A stretch of 32,382 bases of DNA from the NCBI GenBank assembly GCA_023853785.1, contig JAJIRX010000164.1, positions 1 through 32,382 of the forward strand, in the 5' to 3' direction. The notes below the pieces were generated by a model. It searched no databases, was not told where the DNA came from, and was given only the letters and a program-made list of their open reading frames with translations. The DNA comes from Psilocybe azurescens. Lineage: Eukaryota; Basidiomycota; Agaricomycetes; Agaricales; Agrocybaceae. Every line of letters starts with the position of its first letter. Within the stretch, counting starts at the first letter, position 1. Both the position numbers and the translations under genes were made by a program. Shown here piece by piece: positions 1 through 8,726 of the stretch.

Positions 1-1461
1 ATGTCAAAGAAAGCAGTGGCGGTAGTGCTTGCCTTGGAAGTGCGAACTATGCGGGGTTGCACAGTATGTGAGATGGGGACCAGATGGGAGAGGCTTTGAG
101 TGCCGAGGCAACCTCGTCCCGTTCGGTGAGATGGTCCAGGTCATAGTGAGTACCTTGGAACCGGGGGACGTCAACAATTCGTAGAAACGATTTGGACGTG
201 GGGTATACGACCCACGGCATAAACTTGTAGTGGGCCTTGAAATGAGAAGTGATCACTCCATGGAGGATATCTGTGTCACGCTTCACTGGGGACTTTGTCG
301 GTGGGTACGGAGTACCCATCGTACGAGTTGAACACCAAGGACCTTCACACGAAGGCCTTGGCGAGAGGACGTCCGAAGACAAGTCCTTGAATAGGGTGGA
401 GAGATTAGCATCTTTCGCATGATCTCCCACATCGACGAGCAACTGGCGCCTAGAGGGGCCATGTGCAGTATATTCTGATCTTCCTTCCTGCGGGAAGGAG
501 GCCTAGTGGAGAGCAGCCGGCAAGCTGGCTGCTTGATTGAGGCAGCCTTGCGAGCGGTGTCCGCGTAAGAACAGGGAGCCGGGCGCGCAGGGCGTGAGGA
601 GAAGGGGAACCGGGGCCTCTGATTAGGGACCACAGGCTTCTTGGCCGGTGGACGAGGTTGAGAGGAGCAGGGGTGGAGGCAGGCTTGTCAGCCCGACCTT
701 TCCCTTTATCCTGCTGTGTTCGGATAGGAGGCCTAGCCGGCGCATTCCTACGAGAGGAGCGTGCGGGCTCAGCCAGTGTCATAACGATGTCGTCGTCTCC
801 AGCTCCGCCGTGGTCAGACCAAGCGGGGGGGGAGGAGAGAGGGTCTGGAGAGTTCGACCGATGGCCAATGGCCTTCGAATAGTGTCGTCTTCTGCAGTGA
901 ATAACTCCGCAACCGCACGGATTGGGAGGATATTTTCGGAGTGGGAGTAGTACCCAAGTCCCCATTAAAGGTCTCGCGGGTGAAATCAACCACTGCTTGA
1001 GCCAGGGATGCCCCCATAGGGGATGAATGAAGATCGATGTGTGAGGAATTGACATACCCCACGATCATTCTGAGTGCCCCAATAATCCTTTGACTATCTT
1101 CTACCACACCGGAATCTCCGTAACTGAGTGATAGGTAAGAGGGGGTTGTCCATGTCTTCGTCCTCAGACCTCGCAGGCGACGGAGCGTCGGAGGGCTGGG
1201 CGGTGTTGTCCCTGGCAGTAACCGTGGGAGTGCGATGACGAGAACTCTGCCTCGACGATGTGGCAGAGCGACTGGGTTGGGCGTGCGTGCCCCATGTGAA
1301 GCAGGGACTGGGCCTTGACTATAGGTATCTCGAACAGCAGGAGCGCCCGCTGTAGGGACCGGGGATGCAGTCGACAAGGGTTGAACTGCGGATAATCTGG
1401 TTGTGGGGACCGCAATCCGAACAGGGGACGGCGGCCGTGTGGGTTGCTGTTTAGGCGGCAT
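1..1461 (-). pseudogene. LINE ORF1 (nucleic-acid-binding gag-like protein), N-terminal and central part, frameshifted
   Basis: The first in-frame ATG is at 1461 and begins MPPKQQPTRPPSPVRI, a low-complexity Pro/Arg/Ser-rich N-terminus. A better conserved central domain follows near 47-400, with motifs such as HYKFMPWV, PTSKSFLRIVDV and LTERDEVASALKASPIW. The same domain recurs at 14963-15172 in LINE-2, which identifies this as ORF1 of the same family. The zinc knuckles that follow in LINE-2 would lie off the left edge. Three reading frames are needed to follow the protein, changing near 830, 600-500 and 440, so it is broken as written. ORF1 proteins of such LINEs coat the element RNA; that role is inferred from the family. 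Confidence 0.65.
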
Positions 1462-1490
1462 AGCTTTGGACACCCAAAGCTAACGCTGCC
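1..1490 (-). mobile_element. LINE-1: non-LTR retrotransposon, 5' end and ORF1, runs off the left edge
   Basis: This is a second copy of the LINE family found at 4498-15172. Bases 1 to about 255 align with 14918-15172 with scattered substitutions and small indels. The element reads leftwards, so its 5' end lies near 1490 and its ORF2 and 3' end lie beyond base 1. It abuts the integrase region of copia-1 and is best explained as an insertion into copia-1, with the missing part of copia-1 on its far side. The exact junction is uncertain (about 1480-1610), because the copia integrase frame loses family similarity near 1610 while the ORF1 start codon is at 1461. Confidence 0.75.
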
Positions 1491-1513
1491 AATGGTGGTA
1501 ATGCTGGGGATGG

Positions 1514-3488
1514 TTACCCAAGTAGATCTTCGTTGAGAACGTTGTTGACGATGAGCAGGTTTTTCTCACGGTGGCTATGTGGCAGTACCAGAACAAGAAA
1601 GGATGAAAACGACGCAGGTAGATTGGATTCATCCAACATAGCAGTAGCATGGTCAGAAATGGTGCGATTTGCACGCTCTGCAACTCCATTCTGCTGGGGC
1701 CTGTTCCTGGTGCTGTGACGTCGTACAATGCCGCACTGATCAGTGAATTTGATAAAAGCAGCTGACATATATTCCCCAGCCTTGTCATCTTGAATAGCCT
1801 TGATTTTAGCATTGAAAGCTTTGAACATCTTGAAAGCCTCAAAAGTGTCGCTCTTTCGCTTTAAGAACAGTACAGCATGCAGCTTGGTACAGTCATCAAG
1901 GAAAGTGATCCAATAGCGATATCCCTCTGGACTGGCAACAGGGAGAGGTCCATGAAGGTCAGAATGGATGAGCTCAAGTGGTTCAAGTGATTCCCTTGGA
2001 ACTGGGAAATGGTGCAGATGTCATTTTGCCTGCCAGACATGCCTCGCAAATCGGATCGGGCTGATCTTTGGAGGTAACAACAAGACCGAACACGAGATCG
2101 CCGTGTATCAATTGCTTGATTGTAGCATGACTGTGGTGCGTGCAGCGACGATGCCAAAGATTGATGTCCATTGGGAGAGTTGAAGCTGCGCTTGCACATT
2201 CGGAAATTGGCTCAGTGGATGCATCTAGAATCCCACAATTTTGCGAGGTGACTGTAGCAGTGAAGAGCGTTGTTCCATTGTGTTTAAAGAACATGGTGGT
2301 CTCATTCACTTCCATGCGAATGCCTTTGTGTTTGGTAAGGTATAAACAAGCCAATAGATTGTTGCGCAGCAGGGGAACATGCAAAACTCGTGTAAGCTCT
2401 ACAGAACGCGATTCCTGACCCTGTATCACCGGATTTATCATCACACTCCCAAAACCTGCTGAATAGACAATGGTGTTGTCTGCTAACTTGATTGGGACGA
2501 TGTAGGGCGTATAATTGCGTATCCATGCGCGATGTGGTGTCATATGACTAGTGGCACCTGTGTCTGCGAGCCAATCGAAGTTAGCATCGCTTTGGGAGGT
2601 GTTTGAAGCAGATGTAGACAGTGCACTTGCATTTCCAGTGAATTCTGGCTTGGGATCCTTCTCAGTGGTCTCCTGCGCTTTCCTGGCCTTCTGACCTCTG
2701 TTCTTGTACCTAGTGCGGACGCTTTCCTTTGCTTTCTCTTGAGAGTTGAGATATCGGCTGCATTCAGCTTGCATGTGGTTGTTCATGCCACAAAATGTGC
2801 AAAGGAGTGCAGGGGGCGCAGGAGTGCGAGATGATGATGCTGCAAGCGCAGAGGCGACGCTGGGAGCGGCAGAAGCACGATGGCGACGTTGGGACTCTTC
2901 TGTGACAAAGGCCTGTTGAATGGTAGCCTTTTCAAGCTTGTCCATGAGCAATAGAGACGAAGCAAAGCCACTGAACTCGTCTGGAAGTGCCCTAATGAGT
3001 GTCATGCTTGCCAGCTCATCATCTAGATTGGTGAGAGTGAAGTCTTTAGGCCGAAGATCTTGAATCCTGTGAATGGCAGTGTCCACTCTGTTCATCAGGG
3101 ACTGCAGAGATTTGTCCTCCTGCTTCCTGATTGAGAATAGGTCGTCATAGGCATTGAAGCGTGCACCAGGACGCTTCTGGAGGTGTACCGAAGCAAGGGC
3201 AGCCCACATAGCGACTGGATCGTCCGAAATACAGGCAAAATGAATCTTCTGATTCTCTTCAACAGCCAGATAGATATAGCCAGCTGCTTTGTCCGATTTG
3301 GTGTTCCAAGCGTCGAGTGCGGCCTCCTCAGTGTCCTTGGGTGGTGAGGACTGCCTAGGGGCGTTGGATTGACCGGAAACGATGCGGCAAACGCCCTGGG
3401 CACGAAGCCAAGCTTGCATTTCACCACACCAAGATGGGTAGTTGGAAGCATTCAGTTTTGCAAAATTGGGCAGGGATGAAGAAGACAT
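1514..3488 (-). pseudogene. copia-1 gag-protease-integrase, truncated, one frameshift
   Basis: The ATG at 3488 is chosen because it opens with MSSSSLPNFAKLNASNYPSW, which aligns with copia-2 gag; the same frame extends upstream but that stretch is leader and primer site. Gag runs to about 2760 and contains the zinc knuckle CTFCGMNNHMQAEC. The aspartic protease motif DTGATSHMTP (near 2540) is intact. The GAG_pre-integrase zinc module (LWHRRCTHH then CEACLAGK) follows. A frameshift near 2000 moves the read into a frame with integrase motifs ELIHSDLHGP (first catalytic Asp), DDKAGEYMS (second) and RPQQNGVAERANRT (catalytic Glu). Similarity fades after about 1610 at LINE-1. The protein would be the structural and processing half of a copia polyprotein. 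Confidence 0.8.
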
Positions 3489-3670
3489 GATTGTGTGAGA
3501 TAGGAGTGTTGTGACGTGGTGGTAGTGAGCAGAGATGTGTGGGAACGTGTGCGAATGTTGTGACGTGATGAGGTGGCGATACGAGCACGGGCGCAGCCAG
3601 TGCAAGCGAAAACACGAAGAGTATGGAAATGAAAAGTTGAGACTTTTCGATGAAATTGAGATTAAAGCGC

Positions 3671-3690
3671 AATGCGCGGGGCCCATAACC
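3671..3690 (-). promoter_or_regulatory. copia-1 primer-binding site, internal to initiator tRNA-Met (half-tRNA type)
   Basis: Directly inside the LTR, the element-sense strand reads GGTTATGGGCCCCGCGC. Its complement ends in GGGCCCATAACC, which is the anticodon arm of eukaryotic initiator tRNA-Met rather than a tRNA 3' CCA end. Drosophila copia is primed from a 5' half of initiator tRNA-Met cut near nucleotide 39. The same mechanism is inferred here, not shown. Confidence 0.7.
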
Positions 3691-3942
3691 TGTTAAAGGT
3701 GGCGAGTTTGGAAACGTGCGAGACAGCTGTGGTACGAGTTTCGTGGTCACACTGTATCAGACAGAGTGGCAATGAGGGCCTGAAGTCCGAAGTGAGTAAC
3801 TGAGTGTATTGAGACTGAACTAAGCTATCTACTTGCCTGAAGTCCAAAGTGAGTAACTAAGGAGTTCAAGCGGTGTGCTACAGCTACATAGGTGTCTGTC
3901 ATGTGATCCCATCAGTCTGAGTCTGAAATATCAATTCTAACA
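3691..3942 (-). repeat. copia-1 5' LTR (252 bp)
   Basis: The repeat is bounded by the 5-bp inverted termini TGTTA and TAACA, adjoins the primer-binding site on one side and LINE-3 on the other. Its partner LTR is outside the window, so the boundaries rest on the termini, the primer site and the abrupt start of LINE-3 similarity at 3943. Inside it, a sequence of about 23 bp (3779-3801) recurs at 3837-3859 with few changes, both containing AAGTGAGTAACT. Confidence 0.7.
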
Positions 3943-4053
3943 AGGACTTGCAAGCTTAGGCAGCCGACTACGTTGTGCTACCTTCACTCATTTTTGGAGA
4001 TGAACCCTAAAGCCTTCGCCTTCCGCTCGGCTCCCACTGCGGGCGTCGGTTGA
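3943..4053 (+). CDS. LINE-3 ORF2 C-terminal end, in frame to its stop
   Basis: Thirty-six codons are open from the copia-1 junction to a TGA at 4051-4053. They include LRQPTTLCYLHSFLEMNPKA, which fits the extreme C-terminus of LINE ORF2 proteins just after their Cys/His motif. The homologous stretch of LINE-2 (5098-5207) has an extra T that shifts the frame, so this fragment gives the better estimate of where ORF2 ends. It is partial: the rest of ORF2 is separated from it by copia-1. Confidence 0.6.
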   Translation, partial: RTCKLRQPTTLCYLHSFLEMNPKAFAFRSAPTAGVG

Positions 4054-4497
4054 CAACTGACGTTGGGCATTGTGGGGGAGTCCTTGTCCGGCGGTCTTGA
4101 TTGGCACGGGCCAATTATCCGCTTGGCTCGTGGTTGTTTGGCTATGCTGGGGGTAGGCCGTTTCGGCGGGGCTTGTTTGCCACTCGCTTTGGTGTTCGAC
4201 TCACTACCTTCACCCAGGACCTGGGCCACGTTACGAACGGCGTCGGTATGTGGGAACCAGGGAGAGCTGGTACTGCTAGTCCCAGCTGCTGGTACTGCTA
4301 GTCCCAGCTGCTGGTACTGCTAGTCCCAGCTGCTGGTACTGCTAGTCCCAGCTGCTGGTACTGCTAGTCCCAGCTGCTGGTACTGCTAGTCCCAGCTGCT
4401 GGTACTGCTAGTCCCAGCTGCTGGTACTGCTAGTCCCAGCTGCTGGACTTGGGCGCCCCCACCCTTGTTGGTTATCTCCTGCTGGTGTTGCATCCGC
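4054..4497 (+). other. LINE-3 3' UTR, no gene seen
   Basis: This stretch follows the ORF2 stop and has no convincing coding frame. It aligns with the LINE-2 3' UTR (inverted, about 4803-5097) and contains the minisatellite at 4266-4441. Confidence 0.6.
4266..4441 (+). repeat. Minisatellite, 8 tandem identical 22-bp units
   Basis: The unit GCTGGTACTGCTAGTCCCAG plus CT is repeated eight times without a mismatch (176 bp), then a further GCTGG. At the homologous place in LINE-2 (around 4855-4885, inverted) there is only one diverged unit. The array therefore grew within the LINE-3 3' UTR. There are no spacers, so it is a plain tandem repeat. Confidence 0.9.
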
Positions 4498-4516
4498 TTT
4501 TTTTTTTTTTTTTTTT
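4498..4516 (-). other. LINE-2 poly(A) tail
   Basis: A run of 19 T on the plus strand is a poly(A) tail in LINE-2 orientation. It lies at the exact junction with LINE-3, as expected for target-primed reverse transcription. Confidence 0.75.
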
Positions 4517-5097
4517 AAATCATCAATTTGTATACTGGTGCACAAAAGCAGTCCAGTCGCTAAGTACAAATGCCCGACCAGGTAACTACTAAGAAACTGT
4601 TCGCCCGAAACTACTAGGAGTCCGTTGGAAACACTGAAATCTACAATAAATGACCGAGCTGAACACATAACGGGGTAGCTACTGTGGGGATATAACACCA
4701 ACCTCGATGCAGAAGAAGAAACGAATAGAAACTTATCTACAAAGAACAGCCTCACGGGATATAGGATAGGAGTGACCCTAGCCTTAGGTAGCCTGGGGTG
4801 AAGTGGGTGCAGCACTAGCAGGAGATAACTAACAAGGGCAGGGGGCGCCCAAGTCCAGCAGCCGAGACTAGCGGTACCAGCTCTCCCTGGTTCCCACATA
4901 CTCGACGCCATTTGTAACGTGGTCCAGGTCCTGGGTGGGAGCAGTGAGTCGAACACCGATGCACTGTGGCGAACAGGCCCCGCCAAAACGGCCTACTACC
5001 CAGCAAATCCAAACAACCACGAGCCAAGCGGATAATTGGCCCATGCCAATCACGACCGCCAAACGAAGACCTCCCCCACAATGCCCAACGTCAGTTG
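4517..5097 (-). other. LINE-2 3' UTR, no gene seen
   Basis: About 580 bp lie between the inferred ORF2 stop (5098-5100) and the poly(A) tail. The first half (4803-5097) is the inverted match of LINE-3. The rest (4517-4802) has no partner in the window. Several frames are open for 60-190 codons, but they follow from base composition and have no recognisable domain. Confidence 0.6.
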
Positions 5098-5558
5098 TCA
5101 ACCGACGCCCGCAGTGGGAGCCGAAGCGGAAGGCGAATGCTTTAGGGTTCATCTCCAAAATGAGTGAAGGTAGCACAACGTAGTCGGCTGCCTAAGCTCG
5201 CATGTCCTGGGAGGACGATAAGTCCGTTTACAGGTGAGGATATGCGTGCGGGTTTCCCAAGGACACCCACACGGGCACAATGTATGACCATCGTTGAGAT
5301 TGAATCGGGAATAATAAGACCCGATGGGCACATGATTCAGAATACACCTACACATGCGTGCGTAGAGCTGCGGAGAGCTCATGTTTGCGAAGTGAACCCA
5401 AGGGTTGTCTTTGCCTCCGGGCTGTGCAACGGCCCCGTCGACCGTTTTGAGTTGGAGAAAGTTCCTTCCTCGATATTCGGGGTCCGGGAATAAAACATTC
5501 CAAGAAGCGCCACGAGAGAGAGCAGCTGCATGCGCAGGCTATCGAATGATGTAGCTGG
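5098..5558 (-). pseudogene. LINE-2 ORF2, C-terminal part with Cys/His motif (continues from 11015-14462)
   Basis: In element sense the read resumes after copia-2 and contains motifs typical of the stretch after RNase H in fungal LINEs: FPDPEYRGRNFL, KDNPWVHFA, CRCILNHVPIGSYYSRF, then the zinc-binding CPCGCPWETRTHIL followed by C. Frame changes are needed near 5380 and 5150, and an in-frame stop lies close to the copia-2 junction. The end at 5098 is transferred from the LINE-3 fragment, where the same sequence reaches TGA in frame. The Cys/His motif probably helps bind nucleic acid, by analogy with related LINEs. Confidence 0.7.
5554..5558. repeat. copia-2 target-site duplication, left copy (GCTGG)
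   Basis: GCTGG directly precedes the TGTTAG start of the left LTR and recurs directly after the right LTR (11015-11019). Five bases is the usual copia duplication length. Confidence 0.9.
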
Positions 5559-6029
5559 TGTTAGAAATAGACAATAATGCACAAATCAGTAGCTATACTG
5601 ATGAGTAACAATAGAGTCAAATCTCAAATGTGCAACAATGACAAGTATGAGTGAAAATAGTAAATTGCTTCTGTAGACTCCAAATCTTGTTCTAGTGTCT
5701 TTGTTTCCTCAGACATAGTAGGAATACTGGTCTTTTACATGGCTAAGTGTCTAAAAATGGCGAGGGCGTGACTATAGGTGTCCACAATATTGCGTCAAAA
5801 CACCAAACCTATAATTACGTGACAAATTATATATCACCAGAACCGTCTCAACGAGGGGATTCCGGATCAGTGATCAAAATTTGAATAACTTTACTCTACA
5901 AAACGTTATTAACAGAACAGTGTGCAAAAACACCGAAAAGAGCGAATTCTAACTAAGTGTCCATTTGTACAAGTCCAAATATTAAGTGTAGAACATTAGA
6001 AACAAAGTGTTTAATCACAAAAACTAACA
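5559..6029 (-). repeat. copia-2 3' LTR (471 bp)
   Basis: It begins TGTTAG and ends CTAACA. Compared with the 468-bp partner at 10547-11014 I see only a 3-bp length difference with an adjoining change near 5764 and one A/G difference near 5839. The insertion is therefore recent. Confidence 0.92.
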
Positions 6030-6046
6030 CAACCCCATGATAAAAC
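6030..6046 (-). promoter_or_regulatory. copia-2 polypurine tract region
   Basis: In element sense the bases just before the 3' LTR are ATCATGGGGTTG. A short purine-rich run at this place normally primes plus-strand DNA synthesis. The match is weak and called mainly by position. Confidence 0.45.
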
Positions 6047-6106
6047 ACTTCCATAATCCATAAGATGTTGAATCACATCCAAAACAACCCCTGATGATAC
6101 ATCTCC

Positions 6107-7275
6107 TCATTCTTCCTTCCCCATCACTAATCCCATTAATTCTCGCAACTTCTGAATCTGTGGCTTGGGTAGAGCTTTTGTTAACAAGTCGGCTGGCATA
6201 TCCTCGGTCCGCAAATATAAGGGTTGCATTCTCTTCATTGCCACCTGATCTCGCAACCAGTAAAAACATAAGTCCAAGTGTTTCATCCTTCCATGATGTT
6301 CAGGATTCTTTGCAACAGACATAGATGACTGATTGTCCATATACAACTTGGCTGGTGCAGATGGTGTGTACCCCAACTCCTTCAACAACTTTTGAATCCA
6401 CCGGATTTCCATGCCAGCTGCTCCAGCAGCTATAAACTCTGCCTCTGTTGTTGACCTTGTCACAACAGGTTGCAGCTTGCTCCTCCATAAAACCACTCCT
6501 GACCCAATCTTCACCAAATAACCACCTGTTGACTTTCCACTATCCTTATCCCTCCATGGTCTGCATCACTATATGTGGCAAACAGTTCATCTCCAAGTGA
6601 GGGGTCCAGTCCATATTCCAACCTCATCTCCTTTGTGCCCTGCAAGTACCTAAACAAGTGCTTAACAGCTTTCCAGTGTTCCATGCCAGGGTTGTGATTG
6701 AATCTTGCCAACACACTGACTGTATAAGCAATGTCAGGCCGGGTCATGGTAGCCAAATACATAAGAGATCCAACGGCAGAAATATATGGGATGTCATCCA
6801 TCTCTCTTTTCTTCAGAACTCAAAGGACTCTGCTCTGACATTAACTTCAATCCTGGTAGCATAGGGGTACCAACGGGTTTGCAATTAGCCATTCCAAACT
6901 CCTCCAATTTGTTCACAATATATTGGCGCTGTGACAAATATAGCTTGTGCTCTTCCCTTTTTCTTGTAATCTCAACCCCTAACAAAAATTGGTTGCACCC
7001 AGGTCCCTTAGTTTGAAATGCTTTCCAAGTTCAATAACAAAGTTGTCAAGAGCCACCTGAGACTTTGAAGCCAAAGTGATGTCATCCACAAATATGGGCA
7101 CAATGATTTTGATATTATCTCTATCATATATATAGAGTGATGCATCACTATAAGTCTTCTGAAACCCAAGTTCAAGCAAGACCTTTCCAAGTGTTTCACT
7201 CCATAGACGTGATGACTGCTTTAACCCATAAATGGACTTGTTAAGCCTACAGACTGTGCTTTTTCCACCTTGCAA
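6107..7275 (-). pseudogene. copia-2 reverse transcriptase (C-terminal half) and RNase H, frameshifted
   Basis: The reverse transcriptase continues with SIYGLKQSSRLW and the catalytic IFVDDITLAS near 7090, then LGVEITRKRE, YISAVGSLMYLATMTRPDIA and the linker into RNase H. RNase H shows SDADHGG, STTEAEFIAA and YMDNQSSM, which supply the acidic active-site residues, and ends with DLLTKALPKP and a stop at 6107. Frame changes occur near 6978 (T5 where T6 is needed), 6800 (extra A) and 6550 (missing G). All are single-base and mostly in homopolymers, and no substituted stop codon is needed to explain them. Confidence 0.85.
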
Positions 7276-8726
7276 AATCCTAGTGGCTGCTGCATATTGA
7301 TCTCAACGTCAATGTCACTGTTTGTGAATGCATACGATATATCCACAGAACGGAGTTCCATATCTTCAATAGCAGCCAAAGCCAACACAACGCGCACAGT
7401 AGCATGCTGCATAGTAGATGCAAAGGTTTCAAAGTAGTCCTGGCCAGGTCGTTGGTTAAAACCTTTACCGACCACACATGCTTTAAATCGCTCAATTGAC
7501 CCATCTGCGTTATATTTTGTCTTATACACCCATTTAGACCCAATTGCCTTCTGCCCTTCAGGTAGTTCCACAATTTCCCAAGTTCCATTTTCCAAGTGCC
7601 AGTTATATTTTTCCAACATTGCAGCTTGCCACTGATCTGCCTGTTCTGAGTTCATGGCTTCTGAATAAGTTTGTGGATCAGCAGACACACTAACAGGATT
7701 AGCCATTTCTTCATCATCATCCTCAGAGTCATCCTCATTGTCAGAATCAGGAACAAGAGATTTAGGTGTTCTGACTGCCCACCATTCACCAGGAGGTCTA
7801 CGGTTACGCCTCGGATACCTTGACGTTAAACCCTCTGGGTTGACCTCTGGTTCTGGTTCTGGTTCTGGCACTGGTTCAGGTTCTGGTACTGACTTGTTAT
7901 TATCTGTTGCAAGACGTTTGGAACGTTGAACTGCGGCAACAGGCTTGACATGTTTATGAGGTTGAAGCTTTATACGCTTCCGTGGCTCTTCCTCTGGATC
8001 ACTTTCAATAATCCTGGCATTACGTTTGGTACGTCCTGGCAATTCAATCTCTTCCTTCTCCTCCTCTTCAATTGTGGGCTCAATCGCTTTCTGTTTCCCT
8101 TTGTCAACTTTAGGTGCTGGGTTAGGTCCAGTGGGAGGTGCAATCTCGTCTACCTCAGGCAAGACAGGTGGTAGTACTTCTTGTTCATTTTCTGACTCTG
8201 GGATAGGAATTGGTTCAGGTTCAATTGCATCATGCTGATTGGATGTCATCAATTCTCCACCATATGTGTAGCGTTCATCAAAGTCAGCTCTTTCACAGAT
8301 AATGACTTTCTTAGTTTCCGGATTGTAAAACTTCCAACCCTTGTAACCATCTGGATATCCAATAAAGATGCACTTTTCCATGTGTGAACCCAATTTCTTC
8401 CTTTTGTCCTTTTGAATGTGAACATATGCAACACATCCCCAAACACGTAAATGACTGATATCAGGTTTCTTGTGATGCCAACCTTCATAAGGAGTTCTCC
8501 CAATAACAGCAGATGTAGGACAACGATTCAAGACATGCACAAGTGCAGCCAAACACTCAGCCCAAAATTTCTTGGACAGACCAGACTCTTCAAGCAATGC
8601 AACAATCCTTTCAGCAAATGTTCTATTGGCACGTTCAGCAACCCCATTTTGCTGTGGTCTGTTTCTGCAGGTATGCTCTCTCACAATTCCACATGCATCC
8701 AGGTACTCTTGGAATTCTTTTGACAT
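7221..8726 (-). CDS. copia-2 integrase C-terminal part and N-terminal half of reverse transcriptase
   Basis: A 501-codon open stretch starts at MSKEFQEYLDACGIVREH, within the integrase core, and includes RPQQNGVAERANRTF with the catalytic Glu, then FWAECLAALVHVLNR and RVWGCVAYVHIQKDKR. A long acidic, proline- and lysine-rich linker follows (about residues 170-330), with a Pro-Glu repeat near 7840-7900 and YPRRNRRPPGEWW. The reverse transcriptase opens with GTWEIVELPEGQKAIGSKWV and KACVVGKGFNQRPGQDYFET. The frame is lost near 7265 at QPLGFCK; the next frame (6107-7275) continues the same protein. The real start is upstream: integrase begins in the preceding frame. Confidence 0.85.
   Translation of the reverse strand: MSKEFQEYLDACGIVREHTCRNRPQQNGVAERANRTFAERIVALLEESGLSKKFWAECLAALVHVLNRCPTSAVIGRTPYEGWHHKKPDISHLRVWGCVAYVHIQKDKRKKLGSHMEKCIFIGYPDGYKGWKFYNPETKKVIICERADFDERYTYGGELMTSNQHDAIEPEPIPIPESENEQEVLPPVLPEVDEIAPPTGPNPAPKVDKGKQKAIEPTIEEEEKEEIELPGRTKRNARIIESDPEEEPRKRIKLQPHKHVKPVAAVQRSKRLATDNNKSVPEPEPVPEPEPEPEVNPEGLTSRYPRRNRRPPGEWWAVRTPKSLVPDSDNEDDSEDDDEEMANPVSVSADPQTYSEAMNSEQADQWQAAMLEKYNWHLENGTWEIVELPEGQKAIGSKWVYKTKYNADGSIERFKACVVGKGFNQRPGQDYFETFASTMQHATVRVVLALAAIEDMELRSVDISYAFTNSDIDVEINMQQPLGFCKVEKAQSVGLTSPFMG

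Larger units (their letters stand above)
1500..3942 (-). mobile_element. copia-1: Ty1/copia LTR retrotransposon, 5' part (LTR, gag, protease, integrase)
   Basis: The element reads leftwards: LTR at 3691-3942, primer-binding site at 3671-3690, leader to 3489, then gag, protease and integrase. Integrase before any reverse transcriptase is the Ty1/copia order. Reverse transcriptase, RNase H and the second LTR are absent because LINE-1 interrupts the element near 1500. The outer flank at 3943-3947 is AGGAC, exactly where the match between LINE-3 and LINE-2 starts, so copia-1 appears to have inserted into LINE-3. The matching target duplicate should lie off the left edge. It is related to, but clearly diverged from, copia-2 at 5559-11014. 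Confidence 0.8.
3943..4497 (+). mobile_element. LINE-3: 3' fragment of a LINE in plus orientation, interrupted on both sides
   Basis: The segment is an inverted match to 4803-5207, the ORF2 C-terminus and 3' UTR of LINE-2. It starts exactly at the end of the copia-1 LTR and stops exactly where the poly(A) tail of LINE-2 begins. Both ends are therefore explained by later insertions: copia-1 into its ORF2 and LINE-2 into its 3' UTR. The missing upstream part should lie left of copia-1, and its true 3' end right of LINE-2. Apart from seven extra 22-bp units it is collinear with LINE-2, with substitutions that are often transitions. Confidence 0.75.

Noticed and set aside
648..950. Plus-strand ORF of 100 codons
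   Set aside because: It overlaps the LINE ORF1 on the other strand, has no motif, and reflects GC-rich composition.
1983..3686. A 567-residue ORF beginning at 3686 taken as the copia-1 gag start
   Set aside because: Bases 3489-3690 are the primer-binding site and leader. Similarity to copia-2 gag starts at the ATG at 3488.
4266..4441. CRISPR-like array
   Set aside because: The 22-bp units follow each other with no spacers and there is no cas gene; it is a minisatellite in a eukaryotic element.
4498..4802. A SINE or processed pseudogene with a poly(A) tail
   Set aside because: The sequence continues without a break from the LINE-2 3' UTR, so it is the end of that LINE.
3943..5207. A foldback or TIR DNA transposon with arms of about 400 bp
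   Set aside because: The right arm continues, on the minus strand, the LINE ORF2 C-terminus and ends in a poly(A) tail, and the left arm stops exactly at the copia LTR. Two opposed LINE copies explain both arms.
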